Positions 1 through 15,138 of a DNA stretch of 64,000 nt are shown here, one piece after another. This DNA comes from Gigantopelta aegis. Taxonomy: Eukaryota; Mollusca; Gastropoda; Neomphalida; Peltospiridae. The notes under the pieces are model-generated. The model was not told the origin of the DNA, did no database searches, and saw only the letters and a program-made list of their open reading frames with translations. Numbering within the stretch: the first letter of the stretch is position 1; each line of letters opens with the position of its first letter. The stretch covers positions 1 to 64,000 of the forward strand of contig NW_024533047.1 of NCBI RefSeq assembly GCF_016097555.1, written 5' to 3'. A program made the translations under genes and the position numbers.

Positions 1-802
1 AATAGATGAAACCTCCATAAGCTTTAAGTCATCTGGGATAAAACATCCACATAATAACCGGCTACCACCGATAATGTTGACATTCTATGTTGAAGAAATT
101 TTTGGTAACAATTCTGGTTTGATGCGAATTACAGGGACTGTTAAATCACAAATACTCCACCAACAGCAGCCTTATGAGATTAAGTTGTGGTACACTATCA
201 TCTTCAGAATGTGATTTCTAGATGTTTACTATGGCTTATAACTAGATAAAAAAAAGATACAATAAGTGACAAAAATAATAACTTCTTCATGAGTGATATA
301 ATGTACTGGTTCTAATGTGTAGATTGGTTATTGTACTTTTAAATTATATATTTGGGTTCTGGGAATTGAGATTACAATGTTAGTAATATTATCTCATTAA
401 AGAATGGTGATTGTTTCAAGACCAGCTGTTCATGTGGTAGTGACTGGCTTTAACTTACGGATATTGTCTGATTTTTCCATGTTTTTCTATAACAAATGGA
501 AGATCTGTCAAGTAAAGTCTTCATTTCCATACTCAGTACATCTATGAGCTGCTTTAAAGTCTAACAGTAGGTGTTCGTGAGGTAAAACAATCCCTAACTC
601 CTCTGGAGATATGGGGCCCAACACTAAAAATAAGTAATCAAATTTTATTAGGATAATGAGTACATGTATAAATACAGACAAATGCAGCCATCACTACAGG
701 CTTCATGACCAGTAATATATAAATGCATCCTTTTAGAGTTAGCTAACGATAATGTAGAATACCAGTAATCTAACCTGTTAGGACTTTGTTTCTCAGGTCC
801 AT
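1..802 (-). CDS. PTER: Phosphotriesterase-related protein (partial, runs off left edge)
   Basis: N-terminal part of PTER, a metal-dependent amidohydrolase-fold protein related to bacterial phosphotriesterase. Exon 1 (775-802) encodes MDLRNKVLT and splices in phase to exon 2 (about 459-623), giving TVLGPISPEELG followed by LPHEHLLLDF, which holds the family's first metal-binding HxH. Exon 2 ends at IRQYP with a GTAAGT donor. Exon 3 starts near 245 with YSHSKHLEI and continues through AAVGGVFV and a GYYVDV segment, matching the vertebrate order (Tyr-Ser-His, then the Gly-rich strand, then GAGFYVD). Splice phases fit without adjustment, but exons 2 and 3 each need a one-base frame slip, probably sequencing error. 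The catalytic second half lies beyond the window. The plus-strand reading at 2-214 is a shadow of exon 3. Confidence 0.85.
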
Positions 803-892
803 GGTGATCTTAACCTAGTTTTACCAATGAAATTCAGATTATTGGTAGTGTAAAAAATTTGTTTCCCCCACAAAATTTTTGTCTATTGATAA

Positions 893-972
893 TCGCATTC
901 ATAACTATCGTTAATCAGTGATACAACGCACCCCACAAGAGCTTGAAGCAAAATCTGAACTACATATATAAA
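893..972. repeat. Dispersed repeat, copy A
   Basis: Resembles 2205-2280 in the same orientation. Shared stretches include ATTCATAAC, CGC(A/G)CCCCACAA, GAAG then AAAATCTG, and TACATA. The spacing is conserved with small indels, so the two look like old copies of one element rather than chance similarity. Confidence 0.5.
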
Positions 973-983
973 ACATATATATA

Positions 984-998
984 TGTGTGTGTGTGTGT
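984..998. repeat. Short TG microsatellite
   Basis: A (TG)n run flanked by AT dinucleotides, inside the otherwise featureless stretch 803-1257 upstream of PTER. I see no gene in that stretch. Confidence 0.8.
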
Positions 999-1257
999 AT
1001 ATTATTTTGTAGTCTGCTACTAAGCAAAGTTCCTATTACTTTCAATGTAGTATGTTAGTAGAATGTAATGGAACTTTTAACTGGTGATCACTATATTTAT
1101 ATATATATTATTTTTATTGTAGTTGTTAGTGTCTATGTTAGATAAATGTGGAGTTGCACTGATATAAATCACTGGAAATCACACTTATTTTACCATCACC
1201 TCAAAAGTAATGCACTCTATCAATATTATCAGACCCTTTCTATCTCTTTACTACCAG

Positions 1258-1616
1258 GTGACCCTGAAGCATTACAATTGCTTACAAAACTTTATGTGGA
1301 GAGAAGATCGTTCTGTGTGAAAAGAACCAGAGGTTTGAATAATACCATATTTGGAAGTTCAAAGACCCATTTATTTCTAGACTGAGATCCATTCATTTCC
1401 CAGACCTGTGGGTATACCTCAGGCAGGTCCACAAGAAGGAGAAGGTGCAATTGTAGAATGGAGAGAGCCAGATGGGTTTGGTCTTGAACAAGCTATTGGA
1501 CAATTGACTAACTCTTTGAGGAATTTGTTGGACCAAATTAGAAACGATTGTTTGATGCTAATGTTAGCAGTTGGAAGGAGGAGGAGGAGAGAGATAATAA
1601 ACAGCTGTGAGTGTTA
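1258..1616 (+). CDS. Unrecognised coding exons
   Basis: Two or more frames of plausible coding sequence start after a pyrimidine-rich acceptor ending at 1257. Readable pieces are PEALQLLTKLYVERRSF, then RLRSIHFP, then GIPQAGPQEGEG, EWREPDGFGLEQAIGQL and LRNLLDQI, with an acidic-basic helix DANVSSWKEEERDNKQL near the end. The end may be a stop (TGA at about 1605) or a GTGAGT donor at the same place. Composition is helical and hydrophilic. I do not recognise the family. At least one frame slip separates the pieces. It could be the 3' part of a gene whose first exons lie in 1060-1250, divergent from PTER. Confidence 0.4.
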
Positions 1617-1619
1617 GAG

Positions 1620-2200
1620 ACAACAAACAATCATTGATATGTGAAGAACTGACTTATGTTGTCACGTAATTTTCATAAACCTTTTGTTGCTATGGAGTTG
1701 GATGAATTTAATAAAGTTTCTTAGTTTCTGATACTTAGTGCAGTAAATAAAAGTCAATTATTACTTAACTAACTATTATAAGGCCTGGGAACTAAATAAC
1801 AAATTAAACATCAGAATGAAAATTGAAGATGTAAATCCTATACAGACTAACAAGAGACATTACATTTATTATGTTTACACTTTCAATTTTTGCTCTTCTT
1901 TCAATTTAAGTTGTTATTTTATAATCTGCAGTGGATGATTTGTGCTCTTAATAATGGTTTTTGTAAGACTGGTTAGACCTACAAAGTCAACTCATTTGAG
2001 TACACACAATTTTAATAACATAGCTGTTTCTAATTGTTATCAAGTTCCAATTAAAGTTATATGACATTTTTAGAGTGTGTTTCTTTTTAACAATTTTGAA
2101 AAGTGATAGTTTATAATGTGTTTCTAGCTTAACTTACTGCTTATGAGCTAATTTCTTTCTTTGAGGTGCCTATAAAATTAATCAATGAAAACGAGTATCA
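1620..2200. other. No gene seen
   Basis: AT-rich stretch between the unrecognised exons and the repeat block. I see no coding signature, RNA gene or clear repeat on either strand. Confidence 0.5.
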
Positions 2201-2204
2201 TAAT

Positions 2205-2280
2205 GAGATTCATAACCGGTACAGGTCCCGCGCCCCACAATGGCATGAAGACAAAATCTGCAGTACATAAAATACAAAAA
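2205..2280. repeat. Dispersed repeat, copy B
   Basis: Second copy of the repeat at 893-972, about 1.3 kb downstream, same orientation. It lies just left of the repeat-rich block that starts near 2340, so it may be part of the same mobile element family. Confidence 0.5.
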
Positions 2281-3039
2281 TTCTTTGACACTCCCTCTCA
2301 ATACTTTTGTTCTTGACTCATTCTATAATGATAAAGTAGTGAGTGCAGTCGGACACCAAAATGGAAAAAACTGTCTCAATAGGTGAGATATCAAGAGTCA
2401 GTCAAAGGAGGGAAGAGTCCAGTCAAAGGGCTCCAATAATGGTTAGGCGGGATATCACGAGCACGCACCTAGCAAGGAACACAACGCGTGACCACCACTA
2501 TTTTGGCGGGAAATATTACATGCACGCGTAAGACATTAATAGATTTTTAATTAATTATTTAAAAAGATTAATTAATAAAATGGTATAGCTTTTACCTAAA
2601 ATATTAATGATAGTATATATCAACTAATGTTTATTAATTAAGTTCTTAAAAAATAATTCACAATAATATAAAAAAGATCTTTAAAAAGAATTCACAATAA
2701 TAAAATGATCTAATTGGTATAATAATTTATAATACATTAGTTGTAAAAAGATTAATAAGAATTCAGTGTCATTGTAGTTGTAAAAAAGTCAGTTCTTAAC
2801 TAACTCAATTTTTATTAAATAAGTTCAAAGTTTAAAAAAATAAAATTTTGATTTGAAGATTAAAAAATATTAACTGAAGTTAAGATGATTGATTGACTTT
2901 TGACAAAGTTAGATAAAAATGTTTTTGAGAACTTCAATATAATTAACAAATTAAAAAACAATATACAAACAAACTATAAAGAAAAACAATTAAAAAAAAA
3001 GAAAAAAGAAATAAAAATTAAAATAAGACAGTTGAAGAG

Positions 3040-3112
3040 TTCCCAAGATTCCTCCAGTCAGTCCACAAGAGTCCTCCAGTCAGTTCCCAAGAGTCCTCCA
3101 GTCAGTCCATAA
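3040..3112. repeat. Minisatellite, about 25 bp x 3
   Basis: Three tandem units containing AGTCCTCCAGTCAGT with alternating CCCAAG and CCACAAG spacers. Confidence 0.75.
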
Positions 3113-3353
3113 GTAGAGAACATAGAGAAAGAAAAGAAAGTTATCTGGAACAACTGGATTACTAAAGAATGAATGGATGGAGAGATAGCTCACCTTTTCA
3201 ACAGTGCTGCTCCTGCAGGGAAAGAAAAAGAGTAGTCATGAACTGTAGTGACAATGAATGGATAGAGAATGAAGAGAGACAGAGGAAGTGAAAAGGACTA
3301 CCAACCTACAACACACACACAGCACACACACGCACCCTAGAAGATCAGAGGTT

Positions 3354-3415
3354 CCCCCGCCACCTGCGGCCTTGGATATTAAAAAAAATTTTTTTGGCCG
3401 CCAGGCGGCAGGGGG
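3354..3415. repeat. GC-rich imperfect inverted repeat
   Basis: Left arm CCCCCGCCACCTGCGGCC (3354-3371) pairs with right arm GGCCGCCAGGCGGCAGGGGG (3396-3415), allowing two one-base bulges. The loop is AT-only and contains its own A-run/T-run palindrome. It stands out sharply from the AT-rich surroundings and could form a strong cruciform or hairpin. Confidence 0.8.
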
Positions 3416-3560
3416 AATATAGTTTTTAGAGATTGTGGTGAGTGTGTGTATGGTGTAGATAGGCTAGATAGCCCAAAATAAAATTAAAAAAAAAATAAAA
3501 GAAGAGGAAAAAGGCTTGAAGGAAGACAGGAAAGAGTCCAATGAGCAGGAGAGCAAAACT

Positions 3561-3715
3561 CATCTTTTAGATCCAGAGAACATCAGAGAAGAACAGTCAA
3601 GAACATCAGAGAACAGTCAGAACATCAGAGAAGAACAGTCAAGACCATCAGAGAACAAGAACATCAGAGAACAGTCAAGGACATCAGAGAAGAACAGTCA
3701 AGAACATCCAGGCCA
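3561..3715. repeat. Minisatellite of AACATCAGAGAA-type units
   Basis: Five to six imperfect units built from AACATCAGAGAA, GAACAGTCAAG and variants. Lengths vary by small internal deletions. Confidence 0.75.
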
Positions 3716-3856
3716 ATCACAGTAAGAACTTCCAAGTTGAGTCCTGTAGAAATGAAGAGTGAAAATAAAAATCTTTACATAAACAAAAAATTAAAAATAA
3801 AATAAAAAAAAGAAAAAATAAAGAAACAGATAAGATGACATAACTAAAAAGAAAAG

Positions 3857-4010
3857 ATGATCCAGCGATGAGATGAGTCGATCCAACGAATGTGACGAGA
3901 TATCCAGCGATGAGACGAGACGATCCAACGAAGTGACGAGATGATCCAGCGATGAGATGAGTCGATCCAACGAAGTGACGAGACGATCCAGCGACGAGGC
4001 GAGTCGTAGA
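3857..4010. repeat. Minisatellite, about 48 bp x 3
   Basis: Three tandem units containing GATCCAGCGATGAGA, GATCCAACGAA and GTGACGAGA. The GC content is higher than in flanking DNA. Confidence 0.75.
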
Positions 4011-4780
4011 GAACATAGAGGCATGAAAAATGGAGTACCTTTTATATTATCAAGAGATCTCCCTCACGCTTCAATTTGACAGTCAGTCAAGAAAACGCGT
4101 GAAAAATTTGTCACCATGGGTCCACCACCACCCGCGTGACCAACGTTAATTGATTTTTTTTTTATTTGATCTAATTAACAATTAATTTAAAGTCTTCACA
4201 CTATTCTGCAACTTGCTACTAGAAAGAAATATATTTTGTAATACAATATATATATGTGATAGGTACAATATTTCTGTCAGAAAATTCCAAACTAGTCACT
4301 TTAAAGGTCATTTTCTGTTACAATATGTGCATATCAATATATATTATAAATTAGTGAAACTAGAGTATGTATGTAGGAGACAGCTATCATAGTGTATCCG
4401 ACTAGTTGTATGAACTCAGATCTGCCAGTGCTTATAGTAGCTTGGAGAGAAATCCTATATTTGTAAAGACTGTGGGAATGGTTTTACACAGTGTAGCATT
4501 CCTTACAGTAAAATAATGTGTTGAGAATTTATAATCCTACCATAGATGTAATAAATACTAACAGAGACTATTTATAAAAACATAGACTCTAGGGACTTAA
4601 GTTGCATTTATCATCAGCCTATTGATTTAATTATGTTAATGTATGATCTTGGGATTGCTTTAAAAAACATTTAACAACACTAGAAATATATGTAACTATT
4701 AATATAACGGTCTGTGTTACTATTAATAGCATTTTACTATTTATAGCACAAGCACATGGTCTATAGTACAAATTTTGACC

Positions 4781-5571
4781 TTATCGGAACGTCAAACGTT
4801 TATGTGTTATTGTCGTACATAAAGATGGATATTTGAACCATGGAGTATATAGACCGTATCCTTTGGAACTGGACAGGGGAAGAGGAAAGAGAGAGAGAGA
4901 GAGGAGAGAGAGAGAGACTGGAGAGAGAGAGAACATAGGTTTAATTTGCTAGTTTTCATCTTACCATTCAAAATATTTCTTTCCATCTTTAAATGTTCCA
5001 TCATTGTTCTTTCCTTGTCCGTCTTGCTCTGAAAAAGAAGGTATATTAAAATATAAAATGAAATAAATGGTCAAATAATAACATGGATGCATGTTTTAAA
5101 ATATAAAAGATGCATAAATGTTGTATTGGAAATATTGTATGTGAATGAAACATGGTAATGGATCTATAAATATATCAATGGATCTATAAGTGTGGTAATG
5201 GATTTAATTATAAGCACTGGATGCTTATTATTGTTTGGTTTGACATTGAAGATTTATTTTTAACCCTAAATATGCAATACTGCCTTCTAAATAGTTAATT
5301 TTAATAGCAATGGTTCCTTTTTAGTTCTTATTATACTATTCAAAAATGATTGGTATTTTCCCAAAATGGAGGACAGACTTACTTGTAACTTCCAACTCAA
5401 CTCTGCACATTTTGTCTCCTTTCCATTGCACACCCACACATCTGATAACACCAGCATCATAGGTTCCCATTTGCTTCTTTTACAATAATACTATCACCAA
5501 TATTAACTTGATGAGGGAGGGCAGGTTTTACATATGTGGATATCTCCCATGTCCTGTACGAACAGTGACTA
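4781..5571 (-). CDS. CAP-Gly domain protein, C-terminal exons
   Basis: Three exons form one CAP-Gly domain at the C-terminus: about 5383-5571, 4965-5028 and 4781-4868. In order they read VNIGDSIIVKEANG, YDAGVIRCVGVQWKGDKMC, then GQGKNNDGTFKDGKKYFEC, then SKGYGLYTPWF, ending at a stop (4781-4783). GKNNDG is the CAP-Gly signature that binds C-terminal EEY/F motifs of tubulin and EB proteins, and KKYFEC...YGLY is the usual following strand pair. Both introns have GT-AG borders and keep phase. One frame slip lies in the first exon. The V-I-R-x-(V/I)-G wording resembles the CAP-Gly repeats of CYLD, but no ubiquitin-protease domain is present. Upstream exons were not found, so total length is unknown. 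Confidence 0.65.
4885..4932. repeat. GA microsatellite
   Basis: (GA)n with interruptions, in the last intron of the CAP-Gly gene. On the coding strand it is a long pyrimidine tract just before the acceptor, so it may serve as the polypyrimidine tract. Confidence 0.85.
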
Positions 5572-6519
5572 TAGTTTAGTACCCTTTGGTACCTTAGTAT
5601 CTATATCTGATGTACCTCCTCTGAGCAGTGAGAATATTTTATAGTTTTACTTTTTATACATCATCAACCTATTTTTATAGATTTTTTACCTGTGAGTAGT
5701 AAAAGCCTTTACAATATGAGTTGAACTGCTACCTTGATGACATTATGATATTTACAATATCAGTATGTGAAGTAGTCAAGTTTTATACGCTTGTAAAATG
5801 GAGCTTCCATTAAATCCATAGCTATACAAAATTGTAATAAATATGAGGAAAATACAGAGTGTGGGCAAACAACAACTTGGTCAATAATAAAAACAGTGGA
5901 GTCTTGACATTACTCTCCAGTGAACTCCATTATATATAGTAGAGCCTGGAGAGAAGATCTGTCTGACTTTTAGTATTGCGTTTCAAAACTAGGATAAATT
6001 TGTCAGCAAGTTTATATGGCCTAGGATAAATTTTTTTTGCTGGTAGGATAAAAGATTTACTGATATTTCTTGTCATAGGATAAAAATTGCTTGATAAATC
6101 TTATCCCACAGGATAAAAATAACAGGTAATTTTATTCTATGACAATATTCAGTAGGACACAAAATTTCTGTGACAGTAGCATTGAATGAGAGAATGTTAT
6201 AAAATGATCCGTACAGTCTGGCTTAGTTTTGGTGGGAACCTTGATGATCAGTAAAGAGGAGGGTCTAAACCGTCTCTAGAAGGCGTTAATAATTAAAAGG
6301 CGGAGCTAGTTAATTGTTTATGCTCTATTGCACCCCCCTTCAATGTCCTTTTGTTTAAACTTTAAAGGATCTCAAAGAAACTAAATAGTTACTGGTAAGT
6401 ACATAATAGAGCAAATCTAAGGAAGACTTTTTTTAATAAAAGTACAAAATCATTGTTCTTTAGGCCTAGTCTCTTGTGTCCAGGGTTATAAACTCACTCT
6501 ACTGCAGTCCAGGTCAAAG
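5572..6519. other. Intergenic, with a GGATAAA cluster
   Basis: No gene recognised between the CAP-Gly gene and PDIA5. Between about 5990 and 6130 the motif AGGATAAA recurs about five to six times with irregular spacing, once beside a TTATCC on the other strand. This may be a decayed short tandem repeat or a cluster of GATA-type sites. No further CAP-Gly exon was identified. Confidence 0.4.
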
Positions 6520-8058
6520 ATGAGACTGATTCTTACAGTTTTATCTCTGTCTCTCTGTCTTTAGTAGTGGAGTAAATGGTAAAGGACTAATATTATTACT
6601 ATTGATTATTTGAAGGCATGGAAAAAATTACTTCGCAGTCGAAACATGTGCTTACTATGTTTGCTTCAGATAAAAAAAAATTGCTCAACCTTTGTTGCCA
6701 GTTCTTGACAATGTGGCTGAGGATGTCAAAGGCACAGGATCTGTGGCATTTGTGACTGCTCTGATGCTAAAAAATTATGTAAGACACTGAAGATCATTCC
6801 CAAAACATACTTACTGAAACATTACAAAGATGGTAGTTTTCACAAAGATTATGATCGTCGACTTCAGAATCTTCCTTTCTCAATTTCTTGAACGATCCAA
6901 CGAGTGAAGCACCTTGGTCAGAAGATGAAACTGCCAAAGACGTGAAAAACACATTGACAGTAGTAGTACCTTTTACAAATTCATTGGGAAAGAACAGAAA
7001 CCACTTTGATAATGTTTTATGCACCTTGGTGTGGTCATTGTAAGAAAATGAAACCAGAGTTTGCACAAGCAGCTACAAAGCTCAAGGGTAAAGCGTTTCT
7101 CGCAGGGATGGACGTTGACAAACCAGATGCCATGCTAGTAAGACAGGAATTTAATATCACTGGTTTTCCAACCGTTTTGTATTTTTGAAGGAGGGTCAGT
7201 TATTATACGATTATTGGGGCAGTCGAGATGAAGCTGGAGATCAATTGAATGGATGAAAAACCCTCAACCACCTCCTAAAAGAGAGGAACAAACTGTAAAG
7301 CAAACTGGGCTGGTGAACTTGATAACATTGTTCATTTAACCGTTGAAAACTTTGAAGAGTTTTATAAAAAGTAATCCATCAGTGTTGGTGGCTTTTTATG
7401 CACCATGGTGTGGTCATTGCAAGGCTATGAAACCAGATTACAACAATGCAGCAAAGATAATGGAACAGGAAAAGATCCAAGGTAAGTTAGCAGCTGTTGA
7501 TGCAACTGCCGAAAAACAACTGGCATCCATGTTTGAGGTGAAAGGATTTCCAATTCCACCATCAAATATTTTCAAAATGGTGATTTTGTATATGACTATG
7601 GATATCCTCGTCAACAGAAGCATTTATTGATTTTATGAAAGATCCAAAACCCCTCCGCCACCAGAAAAAGAATGGAATGAAATTGAAAGGGAAATTCATC
7701 ATCTTACTGATGATGACTTCAAGACATTTTTAAAAAAGACAAAACACGTCCTTGTCATGTTTTATGCACCTTGGTGTGGTCATTGTAAAGCTGCCAAGCC
7801 TCACTTTACAACAGCTGCTGAAGCCTTCAAAGCCGAACGAAAGACTTCCTTTGCAGCTGTGGATTGTACAAAATATCCCTCAACTTGTACCAGTCATGAT
7901 GTTCAAGGATATCCAACCATTGTTTACTTCAATTATGGAAAAAAAATCTTTCAAGTACATGGGTCCACGAAACTGAGGCAGGCTTTGTTGAGTTTATGAG
8001 CAATCCAGATAGTTTTGCTCCAATAGTCAAAGATGAGTTTTTAGTATTTATTTTGTAA
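6520..8058 (+). CDS. PDIA5: Protein disulfide-isomerase A5
   Basis: ER thiol-disulfide oxidoreductase. After a hydrophobic start (MRLILTVLSLSLCL) comes the non-catalytic PDIA5 N-terminal domain: KAWKKLLRSRN, LLPVLDNVAEDVKG, VDCSDAKKLCK and KHYKDGSFHKDYDRR. Three thioredoxin domains follow, each with APWCGHCK at about 7017, 7400 and 7765. Human PDIA5 has CSMC, CGHC and CPHC, so all three sites here are the standard CGHC. Linkers such as WMKNPQPPPKR and LTDDDFKTFLKKTKHVLVMF also match PDIA5. The C-terminus reads VKDEF, an ER-retrieval-like tail, then either stops (if one T of the T-run is extra) or runs five residues further. It has little or no intron content; at most one intron near 6560. About five or six frame slips are present while homology is continuous, so I treat it as an active gene with sequence errors, although a processed copy cannot be excluded. 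Confidence 0.85.
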
Positions 8059-8314
8059 TCCATCCATCCTATCAATGAGCTGTTCTTATCTATTATTATA
8101 CAGGTGATTTATTTATAATAGGATTATAGTGTAGCTATTTTGTACTTTATTTAGTGAAATTGTTATAATAATAATGTGCTAGTATTGGCCACAACACCTA
8201 AACTTTGTAACATTCCTGCACATAATATGAAGGGAACATGTAAGCTTTATGATTCCAGTATTACAATTAACAAATTTGACTTTGAGACATGAATAACCGT
8301 CTAATGACTTGTCA

Positions 8315-10117
<1,803 letters not shown>

Positions 10118-10311
10118 GTTGTAATCAATGTGATTGCCACACCCCACGGCTACCGTATTCCGTTCTGTTCCGTATATTACCGGATATTGTCCACATGGTT
10201 ATTTGGAAGTGAGGTGAGAAGAGCGCTTAGCGAGTTTTGGCAAGTAAAGTTTTATTCTTCCTGTTAGTTTATTTTGTGGTTGTCTAGGATATTGTGATAC
10301 AAGATTAGAAA
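10118..10311. promoter_or_regulatory. Bidirectional promoter PSMC5/TRA2
   Basis: Only 194 bp separate the two divergent start codons, so transcription of both must start here. It is GC-richer than its surroundings, with repeated TTCCG (10158-10175) and ACCGGATA (about 10180), which look like ETS-type cores. No TATA box seen. Confidence 0.6.
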
Positions 10312-11390
10312 ATGTCGTCTAAGAAAGAAGAAAATTCTCATAGGTAAGTTGATCATACTAACGCCTTCTTGATAATGACTCCTCCCACAGGCCCAGAAGC
10401 AGATCTCGTTCCTCTTCTCGTAGTAAGTCTAGAAGCTACTCTCCAAGGTAATCAATTGATCAATCAACAAAATCAATTAATACACACACTCTGGTCACGA
10501 TCTCGCTCTCGTTCTCGTTCACCTGTCAGACGAAGACGTTCATACTCTCGGAGTTATAGTCGGAGTCGCTCAAGGTCACGTGACCGCTACCGAAGGTCCG
10601 TATTTGCATACACTTACACTCTATAATAATTTCTATAGATCTAGCCGCTCACATTCCCCTTATAGACGAAGAAGCTACAGCCCCTACCGAAAACGTGGAA
10701 TGAGATCTCGAAGTACAAGTCGCTCCCCAATGTCAAACAGAAGACGTCATATTGGGCAACAGAGTAAGACTGTCTTACTCGCCCAATTTTTATTAGTATA
10801 ATGATGTATATTTAGTTTAATCCAGAACGTAATAATGTGATTGGAATTTTTGGGTTAAGTTTATACACCAATGAAAAGACCTGAGGGAGATCTTCGAGAA
10901 ATATGGAGCCATCCAAGAAGTCCAAGTTGTGTATGATCACAATGTAAGTTGTAGATATTGGGTACAGTGACTAAAGGGTTAAATAATACTTTCAGACTCA
11001 TAGATCACGAGGATTTGCCTTTGTCTATTTTGAAGACATTGAAGATGCAGTTGAGGTCAGTTAGTGGGTGTGGTCAATATTAACAGTATTCATATGGGTA
11101 TTAGGCAAAGGAGAGCTGTAATGGTATCGAGATAGATGGCAGAAAGATAAGAGTGGATTACTCGATAACTAAACGTGCTCACACACCAACACCTGGTGTT
11201 TATATGGTAAACCAACTAGGTAAGTAAGATAGAATTTTCATTAAACTTAAAAGTACCTCTCCATAGACCAGCTCGTGACAGAGACCGCTATGATGATCAT
11301 GATAGGGATTATGGAGGAAGATATAGTATGTTTGACACTTTGAAAAAAGTGAGGTTAAGACGTTTTGTTATTATTATAGGTCGCTATTGA
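10312..11390 (+). CDS. TRA2: Transformer-2 splicing regulator
   Basis: SR-like splicing factor that binds GAA-rich exonic enhancers. The ATG at 10312 starts [11 protein letters not shown]. The N-terminal RS domain is spread over three exons ([46 protein letters not shown]) and ends in RRRHIG. One RRM follows: [20 protein letters not shown] (RNP2 at GIFGLSLY), then [12 protein letters not shown] (RNP1 RGFAFVYF), and [20 protein letters not shown], which is the diagnostic TRA2 linker (compare TKRPHTPTPG). A short Arg/Asp/Tyr-rich tail ([17 protein letters not shown]) ends the protein, much shorter than in vertebrates. About nine small exons. One frame slip at KDLREIF and one doubtful acceptor before the second RS exon. 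The last acceptor allows RY-stop at 11388-11390 or a longer hydrophobic extension; I favour the short end. Confidence 0.9.
10751..10787. repeat. Hairpin enclosing a TRA2 5' splice site
   Basis: ATTGGGC (10751-10757) pairs with GCCCAAT (10781-10787), and GAGTAAGAC (10762-10770) pairs with GTCTTACTC (10772-10780), with a four-base bulge on one side. The GTAAGA inside the left inner arm is the donor of the intron before the RRM exons, so the splice site is base-paired in the predicted fold. Confidence 0.75.
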
Positions 11391-12199
11391 GGGTTGCTTC
11401 ACTCGGACTACTTGTTTGCTATCCAATTACTCTTACAACAACTAAACAAGACTTGTACATAATACGACTTTTTGTTCTAAGTTTCTTAACTTTTAAAACT
11501 ACAATAGTTGTCCATCTTAAGTGGATTTTCCTCTCTACAGAAATGTATGATGGAAATGTCTTCGCTTATGTTTGTATGAAGAACAAAATGAAAAAAATGC
11601 GAAGAAAGAAGTCAATATGTACCAGTAAAATAGCATGAAGAAAGCCAGTGTGCATGAGAACAGTAAAATATGAAGTAGTTTGAAGAACAGAAAAACAAAA
11701 ATATATGAAGAATATTTTAATAGAAGATATGAAGCATTTTAGGTATGGTCTAAACTGTATCCAAGGATATATCAATTTATTACTAGCTTCAAGATAAGAA
11801 GCAAGTGCGTAGTTATTTTGAAGACTAAATTGAACATTTTTGCTTATGGTTTTTAAAGAATCATTTTTCTTGAGGGGTTAAATTGAAATGTATCCACCCA
11901 GACCTCTGTGATCTGTGAAGAACACTAGAGAGCATGTTTAGGGAAGTATCATGCAATGTTATAGCTTGAGGGTTAAATTGAAAAATGCAATCCACCCAGA
12001 ACCTCTGTGAAGAACACCAGAGAGCAATGTTTAGGGAAGTATCATAGTGCAGTATTGCTCATCTTAACAGAGCTATAAATTTTCATCAATGTCATAAGCT
12101 GCTCATCACTGTATTAATAATAGTAATAGGATACATACAATATAAAATAACATCCTAGTAGTCTAATTTCTATTGAAGTATTTTGTACATTGTATGGAA
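11391..12199. other. TRA2/ATP5F1B 3' intergenic, with a tandem duplication
   Basis: Convergent gene ends with no further gene. At 11872-11962 and 11968-12055 lies a tandem duplication of about 90-95 bp. Both copies read GGTTAAATTGAAA, CCACCCAGA, CCTCTGTGA, GAAGAACAC, AGAGAGCA and GTTTAGGGAAGTATCAT, with small indels. Readings on both strands here are spurious. Confidence 0.7.

Positions 12200-15138
<2,939 letters not shown>

Larger units (their letters stand above)
2343..4150. repeat. Repeat-rich block, possible non-autonomous element
   Basis: About 1.8 kb with no host gene, holding three separate minisatellites and one GC-rich inverted repeat in an A-rich background. The left side (2486-2560) and right side (4085-4180) share CGCGTGACCA and a following run of AATTAATT-type sequence, in direct orientation. 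This could mark the borders of one duplicated or inserted unit. I find no transposase, reverse transcriptase or capsid signature. The short readings in it are low-complexity artefacts of the tandem repeats. Confidence 0.45.

Noticed and set aside
2-214. Plus-strand 70-codon open reading at the left edge
   Set aside because: The minus strand carries PTER exon 3 with family signatures and correct splice phase; the plus reading is its shadow.
2501-2513. Perfect E2F-type site TTTTGGCGGGAAA
   Set aside because: It lies in the repeat-rich block, far from any recognised promoter, so chance is the simpler explanation.
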